Positions 18,038 through 26,560 of a stretch of DNA of 64,000 nt are shown one piece after another. The stretch covers positions 87,502-151,501 of the forward strand of contig DBXS01000031.1 of NCBI GenBank assembly GCA_002310055.1, in the 5' to 3' direction. Within the stretch, counting starts at the first letter, position 1. Each line of letters begins with the position of its first letter. The translations under genes and the position numbers were made by a program. This DNA is from Clostridiales bacterium UBA1206 (GTDB lineage: Bacteria > Bacillota > Clostridia > Oscillospirales > CAG-382). The notes beneath the pieces are model-generated. The model was given only the letters and a program-made list of their open reading frames with translations. It did no database searches and was not told where the DNA came from.

Positions 18038-20024
18038 CGTTTACGAGCAGAGTCCACGAGCACGAGTTTTCCCAGTGCGTACCCGAAGCGACCTTGGTGT
18101 ATTTGCTTGAATCGAATTTGGTGAAATACAGTTTGTTTTCGTTGGTGTTCATATCCCAGTACATAAGCTTGTTAGCGTTCCTGAACCCGTCGACCGAGTC
18201 GTTTTTGGTGTAGACCTGGATGAGGAACGAATACTGGGTGTCCTTGTAGCCGTAGATATGCGCGGCGGAGGCGGGAAGGTTGCCGTAGAACGGTCCGGAA
18301 TAATCGGCCGCGCCGACTTTGAGCGACGCCGCTTTTGCGGTGGTGCCGTCGTCGTTGAGGAAATCTATGTACAGCCCGTGAGTCTTGGGCACGGGGAACA
18401 TGCACGAATACGAAAGCTGATACCAGCAATCCTTGACGAAATCGTAGGTGACATCGAGGAAGATATCCCTGCCCACGACGGTGTAGGTGCGCACCACGTT
18501 GGCGTAGTAGTTACTGACGTCGCCCCAGTTGAGCGTGGTCTGCTCCTGCATAACGAAACGCTCGAAGGTGTGCGAAGCGCCCACCGCGGAAAGATCGATT
18601 TCTTCACCGGTGGTGCCTTCAAAGAATTTGAGGCTGACGAGCGATTCGTTGCCGTGGTTGCCGCCCGACCACACCACGCTTGCGGAAGACGAGGGAGCGG
18701 CGCGGTAGACGTATTCCCAGTCGGTGCCGCCGCCGGCAAGCCGTAATCCGCCGATGCTCCAGGTGCCTATGTTCCAGGTGCCCCAGTCCTTTTTGTCGAA
18801 GGTGAGCGTTATGTTCTTGCCGGTAGAGTCGGCGGTGGTGAGCGTGTAAAGGATATTGCTCGTGTGCTTGACTGTCGCCTGTGCAGTCTGCGGGACCGAG
18901 TCCGCCACGAGGGCGTAGTTTTCGGGGAACAGCACGTGTCTGAGCAGATGTATGGCGTCGTTGGAATCGATTTTGCCGTTGCCGTTAAAATCCGCCAAGC
19001 CTTCGATGGAATACGATTCGGGGAACAGCACGTACCGAAGCAGGCGTATGGCGTCGTCGGAATTGACGACTCCGTCGGAATTGAAGTCGCCGGTGATGAG
19101 GATGTCGTAGCTTACGGCCGCGGTCTTATCGGAAAACTGGACGAGTTTGTATCCGTTCGCAAGCGCGCCGGCGGTGACTTCCCTGCCGCTTGCGTCGAGC
19201 ACCTGCACGCCCGCCATATTCACAAGCTCGCGGCAGAGAGACGCGGGGGTGTCGCCGGCGACGACGCCCAATACTTTGCCGTCTTCTAAGCTGAAGCGGC
19301 TGCCGGCGCGGAATTCGAGCGGCCATTCTTCGGTATCAAGCACGCCGGTCTCGATTATACCGGTCTGTTCGGTTTCGGAGCTTTCTTCTTCATAAGACTC
19401 TTCTTCGCTCAATTCTGATTCCTCCACTTGGACCGTTTTTGAATCGTATACTTCGATCTCGCTGCAGAACATAAACACGCCCGAAAGCGGCCTGCCCACG
19501 AGCATCTTGACGTAACGCGCGCTGACGGGTTCGCTGAGCTTGCAGACGAAATCGCAGATATTGCCTCCCTTGGCGCGGGCGGAGACGGGTTCGGTATATG
19601 TAACGCCGTCTGTCGAAACGCAGAATTTGAGGTACGACGGGGCGTCGATGCCGCTGGTTGAGTAATTGATCATTTCGGCGCGGAATTCGATGAGGCCTTC
19701 GGTGACGGAGCCGAGGTCGATGACGACCTGACCTTCGCCGTTGGTTTCGGTATACTTGCGGTAATCGAACGCGTGCCAGCAGGTGGCGTAAAGGTCGGAG
19801 CCCGAAAACCTGACGCCGTCGGTGAGTTCATGACCGTCGATATCCTGATATCCCATTCCCGGCGGATTAGTGGTGAACGGCTCGGAAGCGACGTAGGTCT
19901 TGCCGAGCGCCACGTTCCGGTCCGCGACGTAGACCGTGACGAGATCGGCGGCGACGACCGAGCAGAACAGCGGGACGAGCAGCGCCGCCGCTATGACGTA
20001 AACCAATAGTTTGAAGCGTTTCAT
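18027..20024 (-). CDS. Secreted discoidin-like protein with internal dockerin-type repeats
   Basis: A 665-residue exported protein. A signal peptide (about 1-26) is followed by an F5/8 type C (discoidin) carbohydrate-binding-like domain (about 30-195) and an acidic Glu/Ser linker. Next comes a short domain and then two dockerin type I-like EF-hand repeats near 310-370 (GDFNSDGVVNSDDAIRLLR, ADFNGNGKIDSNDAIHLLR). A beta-rich C-terminal domain of about 290 residues is unassigned. The dockerin pair is internal rather than terminal. ATG 20024 is chosen, eight bases after AAGGAG; an upstream in-frame GTG abuts that site. It heads the overlapping gene set with the amidase. Confidence 0.85.
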   Translation of the reverse strand: MKRFKLLVYVIAAALLVPLFCSVVAADLVTVYVADRNVALGKTYVASEPFTTNPPGMGYQDIDGHELTDGVRFSGSDLYATCWHAFDYRKYTETNGEGQVVIDLGSVTEGLIEFRAEMINYSTSGIDAPSYLKFCVSTDGVTYTEPVSARAKGGNICDFVCKLSEPVSARYVKMLVGRPLSGVFMFCSEIEVYDSKTVQVEESELSEEESYEEESSETEQTGIIETGVLDTEEWPLEFRAGSRFSLEDGKVLGVVAGDTPASLCRELVNMAGVQVLDASGREVTAGALANGYKLVQFSDKTAAVSYDILITGDFNSDGVVNSDDAIRLLRYVLFPESYSIEGLADFNGNGKIDSNDAIHLLRHVLFPENYALVADSVPQTAQATVKHTSNILYTLTTADSTGKNITLTFDKKDWGTWNIGTWSIGGLRLAGGGTDWEYVYRAAPSSSASVVWSGGNHGNESLVSLKFFEGTTGEEIDLSAVGASHTFERFVMQEQTTLNWGDVSNYYANVVRTYTVVGRDIFLDVTYDFVKDCWYQLSYSCMFPVPKTHGLYIDFLNDDGTTAKAASLKVGAADYSGPFYGNLPASAAHIYGYKDTQYSFLIQVYTKNDSVDGFRNANKLMYWDMNTNENKLYFTKFDSSKYTKVASGTHWENSCSWTLLVNDEE

Positions 20025-20258
20025 GATCTTCACTCCTTTTTATGTATGCAGCAGGCGCACGCCTGCTTTTGCGGCCATTGCTAAACCGTGCCGGAATATT
20101 CCGTACCCGGAAAACGACCGCTGTTTTCGGGGTAGGAAGACGTGTCCGCGGAATAGTCGGGGACTTGCTGCGGCGCGCTTTCCGCGCGCGAGCGCGTAAG
20201 CGAAAACCCTTATTTGCATAAATTACTCCTTATTTTTGCGGAATATCTATGCTTCATC
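20025..20258 (-). promoter_or_regulatory. Long structured leader of the discoidin/dockerin operon
   Basis: The minus-strand promoter at 20265-20293 implies a leader of about 234 bases. It holds several GC-rich inverted repeats. One is an 8-bp stem AGCAGGCG / CGCCTGCT (20050-20067) just before the ribosome site; another is GCGCG / CGCGC near 20174-20190. I matched no known riboswitch class. Confidence 0.4.
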
Positions 20259-20264
20259 GTGTTC

Positions 20265-20293
20265 ATTATAACACATTTTATACGTCTTTACAA
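20265..20293 (-). promoter_or_regulatory. Sigma-A promoter of the discoidin/dockerin operon
   Basis: On the minus strand, TTGTAA (20288-20293) and a perfect TATAAT (20265-20270) are spaced by 17 bases. Confidence 0.75.
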
Positions 20294-20312
20294 GATTATT
20301 TGCGTTTTTATC

Positions 20313-20340
20313 TTGACTTTTTGCACCGATATGATAAAAT
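20313..20340 (+). promoter_or_regulatory. Sigma-A promoter of the alpha-galactosidase operon
   Basis: TTGACT (20313-20318) and TAAAAT (20335-20340) are 16 bases apart, with an upstream TG suggesting an extended -10. It is 40 bases before the GH27 start and divergent from the minus-strand promoter. Confidence 0.75.
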
Positions 20341-20379
20341 ATTTCCGTAACCGAAAAACATATTGACGGAGGAAGTATC

Positions 20380-21507
20380 ATGATAGTCAGAACGCCCCCT
20401 ATGGGATGGAATTCCTGGAACACTTTCGGACCCAATATCAACGAGGAACTCATCAAGACCACCGCCGACGCGATGGTGGAAAACGGCTTGCCGGAAGCCG
20501 GCTACAATTATCTGGTCATAGACGACTGCTGGGCGGAACTCAAGCGCGACGAAAATCACCGTCTCGTTCCCAGCAAAGAGAAATTCCCCAACGGAATGAA
20601 AGCCGTCGCCGATTACGTCCATTCGAAAGGGCTCAAATTCGGTATGTATTCCTGCTCCGGCACGATGACCTGCGCGGGATACCCTTCGTCTTTCCAGTAT
20701 GAATTCATCGACGCCAAGACTTTTGCCGAATGGGGCGTTGACTTTTTGAAATACGACTACTGTTTCAAGCCCGCCAGCGTGAACGGCGACCTGCTTTACA
20801 AGCGTATGGGCATGGCGCTCGCCAACTGCGGCAGAGACATTCTGTTTTCGGCGTGCAGCTGGGGCGCCGACGGGACTCACGAATGGATCAAGACCACCGG
20901 CGCGCATATGTGGCGTTCGACCGGCGACATAAACGACAGCTGGCAGAGCATAAAAGACCTTTACAACGTTCAAGTGAAACTTCAGCCGTACAACGGCAAG
21001 GGCTGTTTCAACGATATGGATATGCTCGTCGTCGGTATGAACGGAAAAGGCAATGTGGGCGTCAAGGGCTGCACCACCGAAGAATACCGCACGCATTTTT
21101 CGATCTGGGCGTTCTTCAATTCGCCGCTGATGATCGGCTGCGACGTGAGGAATATGACTCCCGAAGCCAAAGAGATACTGACCAAAAAAGAGATCATCGC
21201 CATAAACCAGGATCCCGCGCAGCGCCAGCCGTTCAAGATCTGCGAATACTGGGGCAACACCGCCTGGTGCAAACAGCTCGAAGGCGGCGATCTCGCCGTA
21301 CTGGTACTGAACTTAGAAGAACACGACATCACCCCGTTCTTTATATTCTCGGATCTGGGGCTCGACCGTTCGTGCGCGGTGAAGCTGGAGATGACCGATC
21401 TGTGGACCGGCGAAACTCTGGGCGTTTTCAGAGATCAGTTCAAAGCCAAACAACCGCTGAAACCGCACGAATGCCTTATGCTGAGGTGCAGGCTGATAGA
21501 TGAATGA
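20380..21507 (+). CDS. GH27 family alpha-galactosidase
   Basis: This 375-residue enzyme removes terminal alpha-linked galactose, or N-acetylgalactosamine in some members. GH27 marks are TPPMGWNSWNTFG at the N-terminus, VIDDCW, the nucleophile Asp in KYDYC, and the acid/base region FNDMDMLVVG (most members have DPDM). There is no signal peptide, so it acts on imported oligosaccharides such as raffinose or galactomannan fragments. GGAGGAAG precedes the ATG. A zinc-ribbon gene overlaps its end. Confidence 0.92.
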   Translation: MIVRTPPMGWNSWNTFGPNINEELIKTTADAMVENGLPEAGYNYLVIDDCWAELKRDENHRLVPSKEKFPNGMKAVADYVHSKGLKFGMYSCSGTMTCAGYPSSFQYEFIDAKTFAEWGVDFLKYDYCFKPASVNGDLLYKRMGMALANCGRDILFSACSWGADGTHEWIKTTGAHMWRSTGDINDSWQSIKDLYNVQVKLQPYNGKGCFNDMDMLVVGMNGKGNVGVKGCTTEEYRTHFSIWAFFNSPLMIGCDVRNMTPEAKEILTKKEIIAINQDPAQRQPFKICEYWGNTAWCKQLEGGDLAVLVLNLEEHDITPFFIFSDLGLDRSCAVKLEMTDLWTGETLGVFRDQFKAKQPLKPHECLMLRCRLIDE

Positions 21508-21694
21508 GACCTGCGTGAAATGCGGCGCCGTTCTGGACAAGGACGATATAGGCGCGCATAAAAAGCTGGTAAACCGCGGCGCGCAGAGCTTTATGTGCGT
21601 AAAATGCCTGGCGCGTCACTTTGACGTTCCGGAACAGAAGATACGCGAAAAGATAGAAGAATTCCGCGCTCAAGGGTGCCTGCTTTTCAAGTGA
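21500..21694 (+). CDS. 64-residue zinc-ribbon protein
   Basis: A tiny protein with two CxxC pairs (CVKCG at the N-terminus and CVKCL near residue 33) and a charged helical C-terminus, typical of a zinc ribbon. It overlaps the GH27 gene by 8 bases, so its translation is coupled. I recognise the pattern as conserved-looking but have no function for it; nucleic-acid or protein binding is possible. Confidence 0.75.
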   Translation: MNETCVKCGAVLDKDDIGAHKKLVNRGAQSFMCVKCLARHFDVPEQKIREKIEEFRAQGCLLFK

Positions 21695-21749
21695 AGGCGT
21701 ATAATGATATAAACCGGTATATTTTCCCCTTTTTCGGAGTTGACATCAG

Positions 21750-22604
21750 ATGAACAACAAACACGATTTTGACACTTTCGTCGCCGAGACCGCGCGCAAG
21801 TTGGCGCTTCGCAGCGAAAAGCAGGCGGAGACCATAAACCGTTCGGGGCTGAAATCGCAGGTGGAAACGCTGATACTGCTTTTGCGCAGTGCGATGTACC
21901 CGCGCGTTTTCGGCAGCTGCACGCGCGAGGATAATTATATAAGCGACGATATACGCATAGCGCTGCACCGCGGCGCGCTGCTTTTGTACGACATTCTGTA
22001 CGACCTCGATCCCGCAAAAGACGCATACAAAGCGAATTCGACCGTGTGCGATTTCATTTCGGGGCTCGACGATATATGCGCGCTCACCGAGACCGACGTC
22101 CGCGCCGCCTACGAGGGTGACCCCGCGGCGAGGAGCGAGACCGAGATCATGCTCGCCTACCCCGCGTTCGAGGCCATAAGCATCTACCGCATAGCCCACC
22201 GGCTTTACGTGCTGGGCGCCGAGCTTATTGCCCGTATGATGACCGAATACGCCCACCGTCTCACCGGCATCGACATCCACCCCGGCGCCGAGATAGGCGA
22301 ATACTTCTTTATAGATCACGGCACGGGAGTCGTTATCGGCGAGACCTGCACCATCAAAGACCACGTCAAGCTTTATCAGGGCGTGACGCTGGGAGCTTTG
22401 AGCTTTAAGCTCGACGACAACGGCAATCCCATTAAAGGCATAAAGCGCCATCCCGATATCGGCAGCCACGTCGTCATATACGCCGGCGCCACGATACTCG
22501 GCGGCGACACCGTGATCGGCGACAACACGGTCATAGGCAGTAACGCGTGGATCACCCATTCCGTTCCCGCCGGAAGCAAAGTATTCTATACAAAACAGGA
22601 TTGA
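21750..22604 (+). CDS. cysE: Serine O-acetyltransferase, EpsC/CysE type
   Basis: This 284-residue enzyme makes O-acetylserine, the precursor of cysteine. The C-terminal left-handed beta-helix is clear, with DIHPGAEIGEYFFIDHGTG, VIGETCTIKDHVKLYQGVTLG and terminal hexapeptides. The longer N-terminal helical domain is that of the EpsC group. The start is ATG 21750 after CGGAG. No cysK lies next to it. It shares the plus strand with GH27 but is 55 bases away. Confidence 0.92.
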   Translation: MNNKHDFDTFVAETARKLALRSEKQAETINRSGLKSQVETLILLLRSAMYPRVFGSCTREDNYISDDIRIALHRGALLLYDILYDLDPAKDAYKANSTVCDFISGLDDICALTETDVRAAYEGDPAARSETEIMLAYPAFEAISIYRIAHRLYVLGAELIARMMTEYAHRLTGIDIHPGAEIGEYFFIDHGTGVVIGETCTIKDHVKLYQGVTLGALSFKLDDNGNPIKGIKRHPDIGSHVVIYAGATILGGDTVIGDNTVIGSNAWITHSVPAGSKVFYTKQD

Positions 22605-22617
22605 CTTAAAAAGAAAG

Positions 22618-22648
22618 ACGGCTTTTGCAAATGATTTGCAAAAGCCGT
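22618..22648. terminator. Bidirectional intrinsic terminator
   Basis: A 14-bp perfect stem (ACGGCTTTTGCAAA and complement) with a TGA loop lies between convergent cysE and the zinc-ribbon membrane gene. TTTTGTTTT follows on plus and CTTTCTTTTT on minus. Confidence 0.9.
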
Positions 22649-22654
22649 TTTGTT

Positions 22655-23050
22655 TTATATTTTAACTCTGAATTCGGCGCCGCATTTTGGGCATTTGACG
22701 CCGTGTTCACCCTTTATGCGCTGCAGCCGCAGCTGCGCCTTGCAGGTCGGGCATTTCATATAGACGTGAGTTTTTCTGTCTTTGAAACGGTTCTTTATGC
22801 GCACAAAGAACAGTTTTATCTTTTCCCAAACCGAAAGGAACGCTTTGTTTTCACGCAGACGCGTCTGGATCCTGCGCGAAAACATCCGGTAGACCGCAAA
22901 CGCCATTATGACGAGCTGGATTATATATATGACGAGTGAGCGGGCGAAAATGTTGACGAACGAAAGCGCGACCGCGGCGATTATGAGCGCCGTGTTGAGC
23001 TGATCGGAGCCGTAGCGCCCGTACATAAACTGACGTAAACGGTTAAGCAT
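22655..23050 (-). CDS. Membrane protein with C-terminal zinc ribbon
   Basis: A 131-residue protein with two adjacent hydrophobic segments (about 20-60), a long basic region, and a C-terminal ribbon with CPTC and CPKC pairs. The type is common in Clostridia but has no assigned function. GGAGGG precedes the ATG. It overlaps psd by 8 bases, which suggests a link to membrane lipid synthesis. Confidence 0.8.
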   Translation of the reverse strand: MLNRLRQFMYGRYGSDQLNTALIIAAVALSFVNIFARSLVIYIIQLVIMAFAVYRMFSRRIQTRLRENKAFLSVWEKIKLFFVRIKNRFKDRKTHVYMKCPTCKAQLRLQRIKGEHGVKCPKCGAEFRVKI

Positions 23051-23930
23051 CGTTTCCCTCCGCGCGCACGGCGGAGCCGATACGCTCGCCGATATGTACT
23101 TCGGTCTCTACGCCTTCCGCGGAATTGCGGACGATATCTTCGTCAAGCACGGCGACGCCCTTGCGGAGCATCACCGCCACGGTGGAACCGCCGAATTCAA
23201 ACATTCCCTTTTCCTCGCCGCGCACGAAAGCGCACGCACCGGAAAGGTTGCTTATCTTCCCCACGAGCATGGCGCCGATTTCCGCCTGTATGGCTTTGCC
23301 GAAGTTTTCGGTCTGCATAACGGTGTATTCACGGCAGTTTTGCTTATAATAGTTATACCGCTCCAGCGACACGGGCTTGACCGTGTGGAGGACGCCTTTT
23401 ATATGGATGTTTTCGCCTTTTGTGCCGGAATCGAAATAGCAGTAGCGGTGATAATTATCGACCGTGAGGCGGAAAACGAGCATATATCCGCCGTTGAATT
23501 CGGCGGCCAGTGCGGGATCTTTTAAAAATTCCGCCGTGCTGTACGGCGCGTTCTTGATATAAAAGACGCTGTCTTCATCGATCGTGTAGACGGTCAGTTT
23601 GGAATCGCACGGGGCGACGAGCGCGTCCTTTTCGGCGCAGATATGCAGGTTTTCGGGCTTGAGGCGGCGCGTGAAAAAGTCGTTGTAGCTTTTGTATTCG
23701 CGCTCCTCGTACAGGGACATATCGATACCGTTTTCTTTGACGAACTTTTCGATACGCCGTTTGGAAAAGCGGGAATTCATATAGCTGCCCACGACTTTTG
23801 CGGAAAACGGCTTGTTGACCGCTTTGAGCAGTACGCGCCCGAAAGCGTTGCCGTAAAGGAATTCCAGCGCTTTGTCGTCCGATTTCGGGACGTATTCCCC
23901 GCCGGTCCTGCTCCTGACTGAAGGATCCAT
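23043..23930 (-). CDS. psd: Phosphatidylserine decarboxylase
   Basis: This enzyme converts phosphatidylserine to phosphatidylethanolamine at the membrane. The 295-residue proenzyme ends with the self-cleavage motif as GGST in FEFGGSTVAVM; its Ser becomes the pyruvoyl group. An internal DNYHRYCYFDSG stretch with the conserved His is also present. GGST instead of LGST is a known clostridial variant. AAGGAAG precedes the ATG. No pssA lies in the window. It follows the flippase-like gene by one base. Confidence 0.92.
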   Translation of the reverse strand: MDPSVRSRTGGEYVPKSDDKALEFLYGNAFGRVLLKAVNKPFSAKVVGSYMNSRFSKRRIEKFVKENGIDMSLYEEREYKSYNDFFTRRLKPENLHICAEKDALVAPCDSKLTVYTIDEDSVFYIKNAPYSTAEFLKDPALAAEFNGGYMLVFRLTVDNYHRYCYFDSGTKGENIHIKGVLHTVKPVSLERYNYYKQNCREYTVMQTENFGKAIQAEIGAMLVGKISNLSGACAFVRGEEKGMFEFGGSTVAVMLRKGVAVLDEDIVRNSAEGVETEVHIGERIGSAVRAEGNDA

Positions 23931-23931
23931 T

Positions 23932-24981
23932 TTATACTTCCTTTTTGTTGATGATGGAATGGCGGATGTGGTTTATCATAACCACTATCGCCGAAATGAT
24001 GAGCCCGAAATAGTAGTTGGCAAAGCGTATGAGTATCATGGCGCCCGTGGCTTTTTCGGGTCCGAAGGTGTTCTGGTACATCATAATTATCGCCGCCTCG
24101 TTGGCGCCCATTCCGCCGGGGAGCGGGAGCGAATCGACCGCGAGCGCTATGAACGCCTGGACCGAAACGAAATACAGATACGAAAACTCGTACTGACCGA
24201 ACGAGCGGTACACGAAGAACGCCACCGAGAAGAACGCGAGACGCATAAAGAAGATGATGAGGAACAGTTCGCCGATAAACAGCTTGTGCCCTTTGATATC
24301 TTCCGCCGCCTGGCGGTATTCGGTAGTGAACTTGTAATACGATTCCTGAGCTTTGTCGAGATCTTTTATGATGTGCAGTTTAGAGCCGATGCGGATGATG
24401 AACCTTCCTATGGCGAACGTGAGTTTCTGGTAGAACATCGTGACGATGGCGAGCGCGATCATACCCAGGCACACGATAAGTCCGAAAAACCAGAGCACTA
24501 TAAACAGCGTCCCCGCGGCAAACCACACGTCGTGGTACATAATGAGCGCCGCAAGGTTGAGGAAAAGCAGCACCACTTTGAACAGCACCGTCAGAAGCAC
24601 CGTGGAAAGAGTCGCGGCGGAGGCCGGGACGTCGTCTTTGGTCATATAATACACGACCATCGGCTGTCCGCCCGTGGCGGAAGGAGTTATAGCCGAAAAA
24701 TAGAAATCGGTACAGCCGTAGACCACGCCTTTGACGAGATTGGTCTTTACCCCCTTGAAACGCAGCGTTTCGCGGCAGAAGAATCCGTAAAGGATAAAAT
24801 AGATAAAGATCATCGAAAACGCCGCGAGCACGAAGCGCCAGTCGGCAGAAGTGATGATGTCGAACACTCTGCCGAAATCGATATCTTCTTTGCCGAATAT
24901 TATGAAATATGTCAACACGAAAAGCAGGACCATAAACAGGATGCTGAGTATAAGGTTCCGCTTTCTTTTAGATTTGTCCAT
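23932..24981 (-). CDS. Flippase-like membrane protein (lysylphosphatidylglycerol synthase TM family, UPF0104)
   Basis: A 349-residue polytopic protein with about eight membrane helices and the family motif SAITPSATGGQP near residue 100. A second signature, SLPLPGGMGANEA, lies near 280. The family covers the membrane half of MprF and related glycolipid or phospholipid flippases; there is no lysyl-transferase domain here. ATG 24981 is favoured by an upstream GGAG over an in-frame TTG 15 bases earlier. It leads the psd operon behind a perfect promoter. Confidence 0.88.
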   Translation of the reverse strand: MDKSKRKRNLILSILFMVLLFVLTYFIIFGKEDIDFGRVFDIITSADWRFVLAAFSMIFIYFILYGFFCRETLRFKGVKTNLVKGVVYGCTDFYFSAITPSATGGQPMVVYYMTKDDVPASAATLSTVLLTVLFKVVLLFLNLAALIMYHDVWFAAGTLFIVLWFFGLIVCLGMIALAIVTMFYQKLTFAIGRFIIRIGSKLHIIKDLDKAQESYYKFTTEYRQAAEDIKGHKLFIGELFLIIFFMRLAFFSVAFFVYRSFGQYEFSYLYFVSVQAFIALAVDSLPLPGGMGANEAAIIMMYQNTFGPEKATGAMILIRFANYYFGLIISAIVVMINHIRHSIINKKEV

Positions 24982-25010
24982 TGATGGCTCCGTCAATATA
25001 ATATCACTTT

Positions 25011-25039
25011 ATTATATACAGATTCACTGCGGTTGTCAA
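25011..25039 (-). promoter_or_regulatory. Perfect sigma-A promoter of the flippase-psd operon
   Basis: On the minus strand, TTGACA (25034-25039) and TATAAT (25011-25016) are exactly 17 bases apart, about 30 bases upstream of the start codon. Confidence 0.9.
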
Positions 25040-25072
25040 TACGTATTTTTTTGTGAATTTTTCGCTCTTCAC

Positions 25073-25100
25073 TTGACATATTTAAAAAAATATATATTAT
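25073..25100 (+). promoter_or_regulatory. Sigma-A promoter of the yqeG-ligA operon
   Basis: TTGACA (25073-25078) and TATTAT (25095-25100) are 16 bases apart within a TA-rich stretch. The element is divergent from the flippase promoter, with the two -35 boxes about 33 bases apart. Confidence 0.75.
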
Positions 25101-25146
25101 TATATGTGTGGTAATATATATCTATGATATTAAGGAGAAGTGTACC

Positions 25147-25701
25147 TTGCGACTGAAGAAAATGCTCGTCCCCGAGGCAATGTACAACGACATATACGAA
25201 ATAAGCGCGGAAGAGCTCGTCGCCAGAAACAAAAAGGGCGTGATTTTCGATATCGACAACACCGTCGCGCCGTACGAGATCGCCACGCCCACCGACGAGA
25301 TGAAGGCGTATTTTTCGAGCCTTGTAGGCGCGGGGCTGCGGATCGCTTTCGTTTCCAACAACAAGCACGACAGGGCGCGCATATTCACCGCCGAGCTGGG
25401 CTTTTTCTTCGTTTCGGACGCTTCGAAGCCTTCGCCCAAAGGCATACTCAGGTGCATAGACCATCTGGAATGCACCAAAGAAGAGGCGCTTCTGGTGGGC
25501 GACCAGATATTCACCGACTGTTTGGCGGCTCACCGCGCGGGCATAGAATGCTTTCTGGTCAAGCCCATAAAAGACAAACCTACCGCGTTTTTCCGCCTGA
25601 AGCGGCGGCTTGAAAAGCCGTTTATAAAAATCTATACGGCACGCAAGGCGAAAAAGGCGGAAAAGGAAAAAGAAAAGGAAAAAAAGAATGAAAAGAACTG
25701 A
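25147..25701 (+). CDS. yqeG: YqeG family HAD IIIA-type phosphatase
   Basis: A 184-residue HAD-superfamily phosphatase. Motif I is FDIDNTVAPYE, motif II VSNNK, and a later GDQIFTD carries the acidic residues; the spacing fits YqeG, which in bacilli sits near yqeH and aroE. Start TTG 25147 is chosen because AAGGAG lies nine bases upstream; the ATG at 25162 is too far. The C-terminus is a Lys/Glu-rich tail. It overlaps the endonuclease IV-like gene by 14 bases. Confidence 0.88.
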   Translation: MRLKKMLVPEAMYNDIYEISAEELVARNKKGVIFDIDNTVAPYEIATPTDEMKAYFSSLVGAGLRIAFVSNNKHDRARIFTAELGFFFVSDASKPSPKGILRCIDHLECTKEEALLVGDQIFTDCLAAHRAGIECFLVKPIKDKPTAFFRLKRRLEKPFIKIYTARKAKKAEKEKEKEKKNEKN

Positions 25702-26560
25702 ATTCGGCCCTGCGGGCAATTCCCTTTCGTTTTACGCGGACGGCAAAAAGAGCACGCTGCAGGCGTTTGAATGGCTGCATAACAAAGGGCTGGACGCCTA
25801 CGAATACCAGGGCGGCAAAGGGATATACGCAAGCGACGGGACGCTCGGCGAAATAGGCAAAGAAGCCGCGAAATACGGAATCAGCGTTTCGCTCCACGCG
25901 CCGTATTACATATCGCTTTCTTCGGTGGAAGAAGAAAAGCGGCAAAACAGCGTGAATTACATAACGCGCTCGGCTTCCGCCGCGGACCTTTTGAAAGCGC
26001 GCGTTTTCGTGGTGCATTCGGGTTCGGCGAGCGGGACGGACCGCGAAGACGCTATGCGCCGTGCCGAAAGCACGCTTTATTCTGCGGCGCAGGCGCTGGA
26101 AGACGGCGGATATTCCGCGCGCGCGGGGCTCGAGACGATGGGCAAGATAAATCAGCTGGGCACGCTGGACGAAGTCATCCGGCTGTGCCGGGTGAGCGAA
26201 AAGCATTTTCGCCCCGTGGTGGATTTCGGGCATCTGAACGCGCGCACGCTGGGCGGCATAAAGTCCGAAGACGACTACAAGCGCATATTCGACACGATAT
26301 CACGGGAGCTCGGCGCGGTATACGCCGAAGAGCTGCATTGCCATTTTTCAAAGATAGAATACACCAAAATGGGCGAAAAGAAACACCTTACGTTTGAAGA
26401 CGAGGTCTACGGGCCTTCGTACGAGCAGTTTATGAACGCCGTGGTTTCGCTGGGGGTGAATCCCACCGTGATATGCGAATCCGACGGCACGATGGCGGAA
26501 GACGCTTTGACTATGAAAAAATACTATGAAAACGAGTGCGGAAAACAAAAAAACGGTTAA
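25688..26560 (+). CDS. nfo: Endonuclease IV-like TIM-barrel protein
   Basis: A 290-residue AP-endonuclease-fold protein that would cut DNA at abasic sites. Zinc ligands expected for endonuclease IV appear in order: SLHAPYY, VVHSGSA, LETMGK, VDFGHLNA, LHCHFSK and a C-terminal CESDGT. The usual DxH step appears as KKH, so one Asp ligand may be missing. It overlaps yqeG and the next gene by 14 and 35 bases, consistent with one transcript. Confidence 0.82.
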   Translation: MKRTEFGPAGNSLSFYADGKKSTLQAFEWLHNKGLDAYEYQGGKGIYASDGTLGEIGKEAAKYGISVSLHAPYYISLSSVEEEKRQNSVNYITRSASAADLLKARVFVVHSGSASGTDREDAMRRAESTLYSAAQALEDGGYSARAGLETMGKINQLGTLDEVIRLCRVSEKHFRPVVDFGHLNARTLGGIKSEDDYKRIFDTISRELGAVYAEELHCHFSKIEYTKMGEKKHLTFEDEVYGPSYEQFMNAVVSLGVNPTVICESDGTMAEDALTMKKYYENECGKQKNG

